A DNA stretch of 64,000 nt from Streptomyces sp. Edi4 (GTDB lineage Bacteria > Actinomycetota > Actinomycetes > Streptomycetales > Streptomycetaceae), in the NCBI RefSeq assembly GCF_040253615.1, contig NZ_JBEJGY010000004.1:2294001-2358000 (forward strand), read 5' to 3'. This document shows, one piece after another, positions 52,498 to 61,089 of this stretch (position 1 is the stretch's first letter; each line of letters begins with the position of its first letter). A program made the position numbers and the translations under genes. The notes beneath the pieces were generated by a model. That model was not told where the DNA came from. It did not search any database and worked only from the letters and a program-made list of their open reading frames with translations.

Positions 52498-53076
52498 TCA
52501 GCGGCGTACGGCTGCGGCCACCGCCCGCAGGTAGCGGCGGGTGGCCAGATCCTGGAGCAGGCGGGTGAGGGGGCCGCCGAGCCGGGCGTACCAGAGCTCG
52601 GGCCTCGAGAACGCGGCGACCTCGAACCAGACACGCCCGTCGGGGTCCCGGCCCACGACGAACGCCTCCTCGCCGCGTTCGGGGTGCCCGGGCAGCGTGC
52701 CGTAGGCGAATCCGACGCGCTCGGCGGTGTTCACGGTCCAGATGACGCGGCAGGGGATGACGAGCCGGGGAAACGCAGTCCCGGGCAGGCGCAGGACGAC
52801 CAGGGTGGTCGCGCCGGAGGTGACGGGTGCACCCGGATACACGCCGAACCCGGCGCCCCGCTGGGTCCCCCAGTCCAGCACATACCCCCCGGCACGCTCG
52901 AACGCCTCCGGCCCGTGCCCGACCGTGATCCGCCGCCGGAACACGCGGTAGCCGGCCTCCGGCCCCGGCAGTACGGGGCCTGCGGTGGCGCCGACCTCCC
53001 CGTATCCGGGCCCGGCCGCACACGCGCGCTCGTACGCGCCCCGCAGGCCCGCCCGCCGTCTCCACTCGACACCCAT
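52498..53076 (-). CDS. DUF1990 family protein
   Basis: 192 residues from the ATG at 53076, GAGGAG upstream. Family signatures include YRVFRRRITVGHGPEAFER, VIWTVNTAERVGFAYGTLPGHPERGEEAF and a final region with RPELWYARLGGP and RYLRAV. It is a small START-like or beta-barrel protein of unknown function, widespread in actinobacteria and plants. It follows corA on the same strand but at some distance. Confidence 0.82.
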   Translation of the reverse strand: MGVEWRRRAGLRGAYERACAAGPGYGEVGATAGPVLPGPEAGYRVFRRRITVGHGPEAFERAGGYVLDWGTQRGAGFGVYPGAPVTSGATTLVVLRLPGTAFPRLVIPCRVIWTVNTAERVGFAYGTLPGHPERGEEAFVVGRDPDGRVWFEVAAFSRPELWYARLGGPLTRLLQDLATRRYLRAVAAAVRR

Positions 53077-53493
53077 GGCTCCTCGCCTTCCCGCCCCCAC
53101 CCGCCGGACTCACCGGAGTCCCCTTCCGCAAAGGGGTTACTTTTCAGCCAACCACAGGCGTACTCTCGGCCATCCGGCGGTGCCTCCCCCCGCTCCCGGC
53201 CCGCCGGACCCGGCGTCGAGCGACCCCGAGCCCCGCTACGGCGCCACCGCGAAGCCCCGTCCTCGTGCGACGGGGCTTCCGGCCGTCGGGGCCGAGCACC
53301 CGGGGCACGCCGCGTGGGCCCGGGCCGACGGCTCGAAGTGACCGCCCGCACCGGCGAGTTGCGGGGCGCGGGTACGCCGCGTGGCGTGCGGCCCGGGCAC
53401 GACGAAGACCCCGGCCAAGATCGCCTGGAGCCTTCGCGCCGGTGGAGCGTCGTGGACGGGCCCGAATTCGAAGCGCGGCAGCGGCCGGGGACG
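53077..53493. other. Intergenic stretch without a gene
   Basis: About 415 bases. It begins with a small AT-richer patch (ggttacttttcagccaacca, near 53136) that may hold the DUF1990 promoter. It contains two copies of a ggcttccg/cgaagcccc inverted motif near 53250-53280 (GAAGCCCCGT...ACGGGGCTTC, a hairpin with 10-bp arms). No frame with ribosome site. Confidence 0.4.
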
Positions 53494-53740
53494 GTCCCGA
53501 ACCGCCGCGCCGGCGGTGAACGGCCCCGGTTCCGAACCGCCGGGCCGGCAGTGACGGGGGGCCCGATTCCGAACCGCCGGGCCAGCAGTGCACGGGCCCG
53601 GCCCCGAACCGCCGCGCCAGCCGTGAACGGCCCCGGTGCCGAGCCGCCGGGCCGGCAGTGCAGGGCCCCGCCTCCGAACCGCCAGGCCCACAGTGGACGG
53701 GCCCGATTCCGAACGGCCCGCACCCGCTGGGCGCGAGTCC
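53494..53740. repeat. Tandem 35-bp repeats (about seven copies)
   Basis: The landmark CCGAACCGCCG recurs every 35 bases (one interval is 37) from about 53497 to 53716, joined by GGCCGGCAGTG and ACGGCCCCGGT-type segments. The period is not a multiple of three. Long open frames across it are a side effect of the repeat and GC content. Confidence 0.8.
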
Positions 53741-53783
53741 GCCGGGCGCCCGGCGTCCAGCGCCTGGCACCCGGCGTCCCGCC

Positions 53784-53960
53784 TCACCGCTTCTTGCGGA
53801 TCTTCTTCATCTTCGCCTCGGCTTCCTTCTTCTTCCGCTGCTCGACCGCGTAGGCGGACCACGTCCCCTGATGCCTGGAGCACCGGGAGGTGCCGATGAC
53901 CGTCTTGTTCTGACACCGCTTCCCACTTTTGGTGGGCGCTCCACACAACGGTTGCGTCAC
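53784..53960 (-). CDS. Small zinc-finger-like basic protein (58 aa)
   Basis: GTG start at 53960 with GGAGG four bases upstream. The sequence has PLCGAPTKSGKRCQNKTV followed by CSRHQGTW, a C-x6/7-C...C-x2-H arrangement able to bind zinc. A highly Lys-rich coiled tail (EQRKKKEAEAKMKKIRKKR) follows. Similar short proteins with a CGAPTKSGxxC start are common in actinobacterial accessory DNA. Possibly binds nucleic acid. Confidence 0.65.
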   Translation of the reverse strand: MTQPLCGAPTKSGKRCQNKTVIGTSRCSRHQGTWSAYAVEQRKKKEAEAKMKKIRKKR

Positions 53961-54173
53961 GTGCCCTCCTGCGTACGAATCGCCATGGACGGAACACCGC
54001 ATCGTCCCAGGGACGACCGCCGCCGGGCAGGCGCGAACGGAGAGCATCGGTGCACGGACGGGGGCGGCTCTGCACGTGGGGGGGCAGACGAGGTGGTCCC
54101 CCACGGCCGCGGTCGGACAGGGGACGTCACCGCGCGAGTACGCCCCCGCCTGACCCCCTGGCGTTTTGCGTGC

Positions 54174-55016
54174 TCACGGGCGGAGCAGCGCGCTTCGGGC
54201 GCGAGCGATCACCCGGTGTGCGTCCGCGCCGTAGACCGCGGACTCGCGCAAGGCATTCCACACGGTTGCGTACAGACTGACCGATTCCTCGTCGTCCAGC
54301 CACAGCTCGGCGTGCCAGTCCTCGGTGATGGTGAGGCGGTCGTCCAGGATCCAGAACCCGTTGGCCGTAGGTACCTTCAGGGAGGAGGAGAGGGGCACGA
54401 TGCCGAGTTCGATCGTGTCCATGCCGATGAGTCCGGCGAGCCGATCCAGCTGGGCGGCCAGCACTGACGGGGGGCACGTCAGGGCGTGAAGCGCCGGCTC
54501 CCACATGATGGCGTGCAGTCTGCGCCCCGGCTCGTACAGCCATTCCTGGCGACGCATGCGGGCCCGCACGGCTTCGTCGACATCGCGTGCGGAGCCGTGC
54601 AACCGCGTGTAGCTCAGGAACATGTGGCGGGCGTAATCGGGCGTCTGAAGCATGCCGACGATGACCGCCTCTTCCCATACCCGGATGGTGGCGGTCCTGC
54701 GGATCTCCGCGTTCCAGGTCTCTTGGACGGGTCCGTGGCCGTTGGCGAGCTGTCGGCGCCATGACCGGATGTGCGATTCGAATCCCTGCAACCGCGACGT
54801 GAGTTCGTTGAGAGCCTGCGGCGTCCCTGTTGCCGTGGTCCATCGCTTCAGGTCGTCGATCGTCGCCGTCTGCCGACCGTGTTCGAGCTTGCTGACCTTG
54901 GATGGCGGCCAGCCGAGAGCTGCGGCCAATTGGGCGCCGGTGAGCAGGGCTTGCAGTCTCAGTTCACGTAATCGCGCCCCAAGTGCGCTACGTGCCTGCT
55001 GGTAGTCCGTGCCCAC
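54174..55016 (-). CDS. XRE-family regulator with DUF5753
   Basis: 280 residues from a GTG at 55016. The N-terminal helix-turn-helix (LLTGAQLAAALGWPPSKVSKLEHGRQTA) occupies about 10-65. DUF5753 follows: MLQTPDYARHMFL, RRQEWLYEPGRRLHAIMWEPAL, LAAQLDRLAGL. Such regulators are numerous in Streptomyces and usually stand with a small DUF397 or DUF6879 partner. Here the partner is the DUF6879 gene, 13 bases upstream. The pair is toxin-antitoxin-like in layout, with unknown targets. Confidence 0.88.
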   Translation of the reverse strand: MGTDYQQARSALGARLRELRLQALLTGAQLAAALGWPPSKVSKLEHGRQTATIDDLKRWTTATGTPQALNELTSRLQGFESHIRSWRRQLANGHGPVQETWNAEIRRTATIRVWEEAVIVGMLQTPDYARHMFLSYTRLHGSARDVDEAVRARMRRQEWLYEPGRRLHAIMWEPALHALTCPPSVLAAQLDRLAGLIGMDTIELGIVPLSSSLKVPTANGFWILDDRLTITEDWHAELWLDDEESVSLYATVWNALRESAVYGADAHRVIARARSALLRP

Positions 55017-55029
55017 CGGATCACTCCCG

Positions 55030-55782
55030 CTACTGCCTCGCGGTCAGCTGGGCCGCGAACTCCTCGAAGGGGGCGGCGTGATGCGTGGCCGCATCGCGCA
55101 GCATGGAGTATCGCACCACCTCGGCCGGCTCCGTGGTCAGCTCGATGTTCAGGAGCACGTCGTTGTCGTCGAAGCGGAGCACGGCCACGAGCCGGGAATC
55201 GAAGATCCAGAAGTCTTCGTCTCCGAGGTGCAGGCGTTCCGCGTCGCCGCGCCACAGGCTGCGGATGTCCTCGCCGGTCGCCGCGTTGCACTTCGCGTAG
55301 TCGAGGAGGAACAACTGGCCCGTGGTCGGGGGGTCGTCCACGACGCGGACCCTTCCTACGCGCTTACCTGCCGCGGTCTGGGCGCGCATGTTCATGGCCC
55401 AGGGGCTGTCGAGGTCCCACGTGGCGGAGCCGGTCTCCTTGAACGCGATGTAGGAGTCGTCGTCCAGGTCGGATGCGTAGCCACGGCGAGTCTCCAGCCT
55501 CCAGGCCGTGTGCTTGAAGCTGCGAAACAGTGCGCCGAGCTCGGCCGGTTCGATGATGTGCGGCACGTGCTCGGTCTCCTTCGGTCCCCAGTTGACGAGC
55601 AGGTCGCGCGGCACGATCACCGCCGCGTCCCCGTCGCTGAAGTGCTGGAGCTGATTCAGGTCGGTGGGGTCGGCGAGCGGCCTGCCCTGAACGATCACCT
55701 CGCCCGTCTCGGTGTCGGTGTGCAGGGCGGGGCAGCCGCCTTCTTTGCTGTCCGTGCCGTTGAAGCGCAGCCTCCGGGTCAT
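55030..55782 (-). CDS. DUF6879 family protein
   Basis: 250 residues from the ATG at 55782, GAAAGGG upstream. An N-terminal portion of about 75 residues with NQLQHFSDGDAAVIVPRD precedes the DUF6879 domain: LGALFRSFKHTAWRLETRRGY, PWAMNMRAQTAAGKRVGRVRVVDDPPT, GEDIRSLWRG and DFWIFDSRLVAVLRFD. Partner of the XRE regulator downstream; the two form an operon. Proposed role in DNA-damage or development signalling is unproven. Confidence 0.85.
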   Translation of the reverse strand: MTRRLRFNGTDSKEGGCPALHTDTETGEVIVQGRPLADPTDLNQLQHFSDGDAAVIVPRDLLVNWGPKETEHVPHIIEPAELGALFRSFKHTAWRLETRRGYASDLDDDSYIAFKETGSATWDLDSPWAMNMRAQTAAGKRVGRVRVVDDPPTTGQLFLLDYAKCNAATGEDIRSLWRGDAERLHLGDEDFWIFDSRLVAVLRFDDNDVLLNIELTTEPAEVVRYSMLRDAATHHAAPFEEFAAQLTARQ

Positions 55783-55954
55783 GGTCACTGCCCTTTCGTG
55801 GACGTTGGTCCGCCCATCATTCCGGGCGCCCCCAAATCGGTACCACAGCGTGTGCGGACCCTCAGAAGAAATCCTGGGAAAGCCTGGTGCTCGCGTGGGA
55901 AATACCGAGAAATCGGGATAGCTGGGAGAACGCGTCATCCCTACCGTCCCGTTC

Positions 55955-56176
55955 ATGGCAACGCAGAGCGACACGATCGATCCGAGCGCGGCAACCGAAC
56001 AGCTGCGCGCCGCGCTGACCCGCGCGGGGATCGTCTTCCCGTCTCTCGGACTGGACGACGGCGGACCTTACGGCCTCATCAATCTCGGACGCGTCCGTTC
56101 CGACGTCGCGATCCAGCTGGCTGCCCGCCTCGATGAGCCGCATGCCGCCGCGTTCCCGCCGGACACAGCCCTGTAG
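55955..56176 (+). CDS. Small hypothetical protein (73 aa)
   Basis: The ATG at 55955 has no clear ribosome site. The chain is an ordinary acidic small protein (AATEQLRAALTRAGIVFPSL, YGLINLGRVRSDVAIQLAARL). It resembles the short conserved Streptomyces proteins found beside DUF5753/DUF6879 regulators. Divergent from DUF6879, 172 bases away. Function unknown. Confidence 0.6.
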   Translation: MATQSDTIDPSAATEQLRAALTRAGIVFPSLGLDDGGPYGLINLGRVRSDVAIQLAARLDEPHAAAFPPDTAL

Positions 56177-56217
56177 CCACCGACGCACACACCCGATCCC
56201 AGGGACAGAGAGACTCT

Positions 56218-56712
56218 GTGAGCACCGCACCCGAAAAGGCACAAAACCAGGCGGTCAGCGCGTGGCTGGCAGCCAGCCTCAACCGTCCCGCCGACGCCTA
56301 CACCCAGTGGGCCGACCGTCACCTCGCCGTCCTCGCGCTCGGCAGCCGGTTCTGCGCGTTCCGCCTGGCCGACGAACTCGTGCACGCCGTCGACGCCGCC
56401 ACCGAGTTCTCGACCGCCTCGACCATCCTGCGCGCCCTCGCCGGCCCGGTCATCCACGACCCGCGCGGCCGCCGCTACTACGCCCTCGTGCCACCCGCCC
56501 CGCCGGGCCCAGACGCTGGCCCCCACGCGACATACCTCGGCCTCGGCCACTACATCGGTGTACCGCGCATCGGAGACGACCAGCACACCGACACATGGTC
56601 CAGCTACTGGGCCGTCCCCATGCCCGCACCCGGCACCCTGTGCGACCCGAACCGCGTCCTGAGGCTCATCCGCGCCGGCACGGCCGCACTCGACGAAGAG
56701 GCCGACGCGTGA
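56218..56712 (+). CDS. Hypothetical protein of the accessory cassette (164 aa)
   Basis: GTG start at 56218. A cytoplasmic protein with AVLALGSRFCAFRLADELVHAVDA, AGPVIHDPRGRRYYALVPP and YLGLGHYIGVPRIG. Related proteins accompany XRE-DUF5753 genes in many Streptomyces; the pattern recalls the N-terminal part of primase-polymerase-like proteins but lacks a clear active site. Its stop overlaps the next gene (GTGA). Confidence 0.65.
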   Translation: MSTAPEKAQNQAVSAWLAASLNRPADAYTQWADRHLAVLALGSRFCAFRLADELVHAVDAATEFSTASTILRALAGPVIHDPRGRRYYALVPPAPPGPDAGPHATYLGLGHYIGVPRIGDDQHTDTWSSYWAVPMPAPGTLCDPNRVLRLIRAGTAALDEEADA

Positions 56713-56948
56713 AGCAGTGGGACTACGTCGGCTACGAACGTGAGGGCCGGACCGGGCTCATCACCGTCGACGACGGGCCCGACATGGAGCGGGTCGCCTT
56801 CCTACGGCCGTCGTCGCCCGGACAGCTGAGCGAGGCGACCATCCGGACCGGCGAGTTGCGTCCAGCTTCGGCGGTGGAGACGGAGACTGCGCGGGCGGCG
56901 GGGTTGACCCGGGAGTCCCAGCCAAGTTTCCTGCCGCACCGGCGCTGA
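56709..56948 (+). CDS. Small hypothetical protein (79 aa)
   Basis: GTG start at 56709, overlapping the upstream stop by four bases, so translationally coupled. Sequence VKQWDYVGYEREGRTGLITVD then ERVAFLRPSSPGQLSEATIR. Not recognised. Last gene of the cassette; a strong terminator and a tRNA follow. Confidence 0.6.
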   Translation: MKQWDYVGYEREGRTGLITVDDGPDMERVAFLRPSSPGQLSEATIRTGELRPASAVETETARAAGLTRESQPSFLPHRR

Positions 56949-57009
56949 GCGTCGACCGGCGTAGATCTGACGCGCGTTACGGGAGACGGTCCGGCCTCGG
57001 TCATGAGAA

Positions 57010-57037
57010 GGCCCCCAGTCGATTACGACTGGGGGCC
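57010..57037. terminator. Bidirectional hairpin terminator
   Basis: Perfect 12-bp arms (GGCCCCCAGTCG / CGACTGGGGGCC) around ATTA. It lies between the last cassette gene (plus) and the tRNA (minus) and can serve both. Confidence 0.88.
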
Positions 57038-57067
57038 GAAACAGGCTTTCGCCTGGACACATCTCGC

Positions 57068-57142
57068 TGGTGGGCGTGGACGGTTTCGAACCGCCGACAT
57101 CTGCTTTGTAAGAGCAGCGCTCTACCCCTGAGCTACACACCC
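57068..57142 (-). tRNA. tRNA-Val (TAC anticodon)
   Basis: On the minus strand the gene starts GGGTGTGTAGCTCAG at 57142. The acceptor stem pairs GGGUGUG with CACGCCC (one U-G pair). The D arm is TAGCTCAGGGGTAGAGC. The anticodon loop CTCTTACAAAG gives TAC (reads GUA valine codons). The T arm is GGCGGTTCGAAACCGTC. CCA is encoded at 57068-57070. All stems are intact. Confidence 0.95.
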
Positions 57143-57325
57143 GTGGATGAGGAAACAGCCTACATGGCCCGCGACCCACCGCCGCACACCGGATCCCGGG
57201 GGTGGGGCTGGCACCACCTTGGATGCGGATGCGGGCCTCAGGGCGCGGCGCGGGTCGTGGCCCTAGCGTGGAGGGACGGCCGCGTGCGTGACGCGGACCG
57301 GCAGGCAAACCGGGGGAAGAACACC

Positions 57326-58084
57326 ATGGCATCTCGCCTTCGCACCACGCTGATCGCCACGGGCGGGGCCGGACTGCTGGCGTTGGCTGTCGTGGGGTGC
57401 GGGAGTTCGGACGCGTCCAAGGCACCCGTCGAGCACAAGGACTTCGCGTTCGCCGGGAAGGCGCTGGCCATCGAGGCCGACGCCTCCACGGTCGTGGTCT
57501 CGCCCGCCGACGTGAAGGATGTCGAGGTCGACCGGCAGGTGGACGGATGGGTCGCCTTCGGCAGCGGGCCCGAGGCGAGCTGGGGGCTCAGGGACGGCAC
57601 CCTGAGCCTCACCGTGAAGTGCAGCGGGCTGGTCGAGAACTGCGGCGCCCGGCACGTGGTGAAGGTGCCGCGCGGGGTCGCGGTGACCGTGCGCGACAAC
57701 GACGGCCGGGTCGAGGCGAGCGGGTTCGACACCCCGCTGAAGATCTCCTGCGACAACGGCCGGGTGAGCGTCAAGGACTCCTCGGGCCCGCTCGACCTCA
57801 CCTCGGACAACGGCCGGATCGACGGCGAGGGCATCCGGGCCGCCAGCGTACGGGCCGGCTCGGACAGCGGCCGGGTGGCGCTGACGTTCGCCGCCGTACC
57901 GGACAGCGTGGTGGCCACGAGCGACGACGGCCGGGTGGACCTGACCGTACCGAAGGGCACGTACAAGGTCGCGGCCCGCTCCGACGACGGCCGCGTCGAC
58001 GTGGGCGTGGACCGCTCCGAGGGCAGTACGCACCACCTGACCGCGCGCAGTGACGACGGCCGGGTCACCATCCGGCACAGCTGA
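57326..58084 (+). CDS. DUF4097-family beta-strand-repeat lipoprotein
   Basis: 252 residues. A lipobox (LALAVVGCGSS, Cys about 25) marks a lipoprotein. The rest is a beta-solenoid with regular D-D/N-G-R-V turns: RDNDGRVEAS, CDNGRVSV, SDNGRIDG, SDSGRVAL, SDDGRVDLT, SDDGRVDVG, SDDGRVTIR. Seven such turns about 18-28 residues apart define the family. Surface protein of unknown function, often linked with envelope stress. Downstream of the tRNA, separate transcript. Confidence 0.85.
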   Translation: MASRLRTTLIATGGAGLLALAVVGCGSSDASKAPVEHKDFAFAGKALAIEADASTVVVSPADVKDVEVDRQVDGWVAFGSGPEASWGLRDGTLSLTVKCSGLVENCGARHVVKVPRGVAVTVRDNDGRVEASGFDTPLKISCDNGRVSVKDSSGPLDLTSDNGRIDGEGIRAASVRAGSDSGRVALTFAAVPDSVVATSDDGRVDLTVPKGTYKVAARSDDGRVDVGVDRSEGSTHHLTARSDDGRVTIRHS

Positions 58085-58239
58085 ACCCGCCAGGCCGGCA
58101 CAGCTGAACCCGCCCGGCCGTCACCGAACCGGCACCGCACGCGAAAGCCGGGGCCGAGCGTGAACTGACCGGGCCGTGTGTTCGTCCTTACCTGGTGGGA
58201 GAATGGACCGGGCAGGGCGACACAGCACGGGAGAGGGAT

Positions 58240-59601
58240 GTGACGGCGACACACGCGCGGCCGTACAGCAGAGCGGGTGCCACCGTCCGGGATGTGCTGG
58301 CGCTCATGGCGTTGCCCCTGGTGCTCGGCGCATCGGTGCTGCCCGGCGCCTTCGCAGGCGGCGGCACGCGGCGCTGGTTCGGCGGGCGCGGGGAGAGCGT
58401 GCGGGCGGACGCGCAGGCCGCCAAGGACGCCGCGGCGGCCGCGTTCTACGAGCTCGACACCGCCCAGCGCGATCTGCGGATCTCCATCGAGACGATCACG
58501 GCGGTGGACAGTTCGCCCGGTGCCCGCCGGGCCGTCGACGACTTCGCCGCACTCGGCCGCCGCATCGACGAGGTCTCCAACCGCTACATCGGCGCGGTCG
58601 ACGCCCATGACCTCGACCGCGACGGCCTCGACACCTCCGTGGCCGCACGGGCGCGGACGGAACTGACGGCCGCCAAGGACGAACTCGTCCGGGTCAAGGG
58701 CGACCTCGACCGTTTCGAGCAGAGCCTGCGCCCGCTCCTGGACACCGCCGAGACCCAGCTCGCCCGGCTCGCCCCCGCCGTGGAACGCGCCCGGCACGCG
58801 CTGCTCGGCGCCAGCACCGCCCTCGACGCGGTGCGCGCCTCGGGGCTGCGCGCCGACGACCTCGCCGCCCGGCTCGCCGCGCTCGGTCCGGAGCTGACCA
58901 AGCTCAACGAGGGCGCGGGCCGGCACGGCGTGCCCGAGACGTTGCAGCGCGCCGACCGCGTGCTGCGTGAGGCCGAAGCGCTGCGGGCCGAGGCCGAGCA
59001 GCTGCCCGCGAAGGCCGCCGAGATCGACCGCAGGCTGGTCTCGCTGCGTACCCGCGCCCAGGCGCTCACCACCCGGGCCGGGCAGGTCGAGCCGGTCCTG
59101 AGCGAGCTGCGCCGCCGTTTCGCCGCCGCCTGCTGGCAGGACCTCCAGCAGGTGCCCGAGCAGGCCGCCGTCTCCGTACGGCAGGCCGAGGACAAGCTCA
59201 AGGAGGCGGCCTCGGCGCGCCAGGAGCAGCGCTGGGCCGACGCCACCTCGCGTCTCAGTACGGTGCGGGCGCTCCTGAACACCACGGACGAGGCCGTCTC
59301 GGCCGCCGGTGACCGGTTGCGCCGTCTCGACGCGGTGGCCAAGGACCCGCAGCAGGAGATCCAGCGCACCCGTTTCGCCCTGCGCGACGCACAGCGCCTG
59401 GCGATGTCCGGCCGCGCCACCCCCGACCCCCGGCACGCCCGGCCCCTGGACGACGCGGTGGCACGCCTTGAGCGGGCCATCGCCACACTGGAGGGGCGTC
59501 ACCCGGACTACTGGCACTTCCTCACGGAGACCGAGGCGGTGCGGGCGGCCGTGGCGCGGGTGGTGGCCACGATTCGCGAGGAGCTGGGGCACGGCGCCTG
59601 A
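58240..59601 (+). CDS. Membrane-anchored long coiled-coil protein
   Basis: 453 residues from the GTG at 58240 (GAGAGGG upstream). One N-terminal helix (VLALMALPLVLGASVLPGAFA) is followed by about 400 residues of heptad-rich Ala/Leu/Arg/Glu helices with few breaks (e.g. ELTAAKDELVRVKGDLDRFEQ). No enzyme motif. In Streptomyces such proteins are cytoskeletal or envelope scaffolds; that role is inference only. Confidence 0.75.
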   Translation: MTATHARPYSRAGATVRDVLALMALPLVLGASVLPGAFAGGGTRRWFGGRGESVRADAQAAKDAAAAAFYELDTAQRDLRISIETITAVDSSPGARRAVDDFAALGRRIDEVSNRYIGAVDAHDLDRDGLDTSVAARARTELTAAKDELVRVKGDLDRFEQSLRPLLDTAETQLARLAPAVERARHALLGASTALDAVRASGLRADDLAARLAALGPELTKLNEGAGRHGVPETLQRADRVLREAEALRAEAEQLPAKAAEIDRRLVSLRTRAQALTTRAGQVEPVLSELRRRFAAACWQDLQQVPEQAAVSVRQAEDKLKEAASARQEQRWADATSRLSTVRALLNTTDEAVSAAGDRLRRLDAVAKDPQQEIQRTRFALRDAQRLAMSGRATPDPRHARPLDDAVARLERAIATLEGRHPDYWHFLTETEAVRAAVARVVATIREELGHGA

Positions 59602-59690
59602 CCGGTCCGCTTCCAGCCCTGTCCCTGCCGCTGCCCCATCCGCCCGGCGCTGAGTTGTTGCGGACACCGGCCGGGCGCACCCTGGTGTAC

Positions 59691-59783
59691 GTACGCCTGA
59701 GTACGTCACGTATGCCTGAGTACGTCACGTATGCCTGAGTACGTCATGTACGCCCGCGTACGTCATGTAGGCCCGCGTACATA
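59691..59783. repeat. Tandem 19-bp repeats (five copies)
   Basis: Units GTAYGCCTGAGTACGTCAC begin at 59691, 59710, 59729, 59748 and 59767, the last two drifting to GCCCGCGTACGTCAT. Each holds the palindrome GTACGT-like core. A GC-alternating tail follows up to 59815. Between the coiled-coil and DUF4383 genes. Confidence 0.85.
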
Positions 59784-59845
59784 CGCGTGCGCCCGCGTAC
59801 GTGCACGTGCGCTCTGCCGGTCTAGGGATGAGGAGGGCCGCCACG

Positions 59846-60367
59846 ATGGCCAGCCATACGATCTCGCAGCGCTTCAACCACAGCCGGGTCTCGCTGAACG
59901 AGCACCTGCCGGTCGACCACCGGCTGAACCGCGTCTACCGCTTCGGCGCCGGGGCCATGGGGGTCGTCCTGCTGGTCTTCGGCATCCTCGGTCTGATCCA
60001 CCGGATCGGCTTCTTCGACACGGGCGGTGACACCGTCGCCGGGCTGAACACCAATGGCGCGCTGAGCGTGCTGTCCATCGTCGTCGGCCTGCTGCTCCTG
60101 TACGGGATGGTCAAGGGCGGCAACTTCGCCTCCACCCTCAACATCGTGCTCGGCGTGCTGTTCCTGATCAGTGGGTTCGTGAACCTCGCGCTGCTGGACA
60201 CCTCGCGGAACTTCCTCGCGTTCAAGATGCAGAACGTGCTGTTCAGCTTCGTGGTCGGGCTGATCCTGATGGTGTTCGGCATGTACGGGCGGGTCACGGG
60301 GTTTCTGCCGCACGACAATCCGTACTGGAGGGCGCGTCACGAGCACGTGGAGGAAGAGCGTCCCTGA
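59846..60367 (+). CDS. DUF4383 membrane protein
   Basis: 173 residues from the ATG at 59846, GGAGGG nine bases upstream. Four helices: MGVVLLVFGILGLI, LSVLSIVVGLLLLYGM, TLNIVLGVLFLISGFVNLALL and VLFSFVVGLILMVFGMYG. The loop between helices 2 and 3 and the sequence DNPYWRARHEHVE near the end fit the family. No known function. Confidence 0.82.
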   Translation: MASHTISQRFNHSRVSLNEHLPVDHRLNRVYRFGAGAMGVVLLVFGILGLIHRIGFFDTGGDTVAGLNTNGALSVLSIVVGLLLLYGMVKGGNFASTLNIVLGVLFLISGFVNLALLDTSRNFLAFKMQNVLFSFVVGLILMVFGMYGRVTGFLPHDNPYWRARHEHVEEERP

Positions 60368-60454
60368 TCGTCCCGTCCGGGGCATGGACGGTGGGCGGAG
60401 GGCGGCTCGGTCGACCGCGGCTGAGCCGGCCCGGGCACCGCTTACTCTGAGGCC

Positions 60455-60670
60455 ATGCCTCGTTATGAATACCGCTGCCGTTCGTGCGGCGACACCTTCG
60501 AACTCAGTCGGCCGATGGCGCAGTCCGCCGCGCCCGCGAATTGTCCTGCCGGGCATGAGGACACGGTGAAATTGCTCTCCACCGTGGCAGTGGGCGGCTC
60601 CGCGAAGTCCGGGCCGGCGCCGTCCGGCGGGGGCGGGGGCGGTTGCTGCGGCGGCGGTTGCTGCGCCTGA
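60455..60670 (+). CDS. FmdB-family zinc ribbon protein
   Basis: 71 residues. MPRYEYRCRSCGDTFELSRPM is the FmdB start, with a C-x2-C pair and a second pair in NCPAGHED (C...H). A Gly-rich linker and a C-terminal cluster of four cysteines (GGCCGGGCCA) follow. Small putative regulatory protein. Followed by the repeat module. Confidence 0.88.
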   Translation: MPRYEYRCRSCGDTFELSRPMAQSAAPANCPAGHEDTVKLLSTVAVGGSAKSGPAPSGGGGGGCCGGGCCA

Positions 60671-60699
60671 CTCCGTCGGGGTGAGCGTGGGGCGCGGGG

Positions 60700-61075
60700 C
60701 GGGCCAAGGATGTGCACGCGGGCCAGCACCGGCCCCGCCAGGGACGCGAGGAACTGCGCGCCCAGCCACCCACGGCCCGCAGCCGGAACCCCTGGGGCTC
60801 CGCCCCAGACCCCATTCGCGCCTAAAGGGCGCTCGTCCTCAAACTCCCCCAAGGCCTTGAGGGCCAGGGGGACCCCCATGACAGGCTGAGGGTGCCGATG
60901 CGGGCCCGCGCGGACCCCTGCCAGGGGCACGGAGACGGGCTGAGGTTGCCCATGCGGGCCAGCACCAGCCCTGCCAGCGGCGCGGAGACGGGCCGAGGAT
61001 GCCCGTGCCGGCCAGCACCGAACACTCAGGGGCGCGGGGAACTGCGCGACCAGACCCCACCCACCCGCACGCGAA
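60700..61075 (+). repeat. Dispersed intergenic module, copy 4 (with three 53-54-bp units)
   Basis: Follows the FmdB gene in its direction: a GACGCGAGGAACTGCGCGC end segment, the CTCCGCCCCAGACCCC hairpin (60803), CGCTCGTCCTCAAAC, then three GGCTGAGG/GGCCGAGG units starting at 60884, 60938 and 60991, and GGGGCGCGGGGAACTGCGCGA. Same unit as the tandem array at 8.5-9.1 kb. No gene is seen up to the methyltransferase stop at 61090. Confidence 0.8.
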
Positions 61076-61089
61076 CCCCGCGGGGTGGG

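Noticed and set aside
53236..54075. Long minus-strand open frame across the 35-bp repeats
   Set aside because: It exists because the repeat lacks stops in that direction; it overlaps the better supported 58-residue gene in another frame.
57068..57142. tRNA as pseudogene
   Set aside because: All four stems pair and CCA is encoded, so it is taken as functional.
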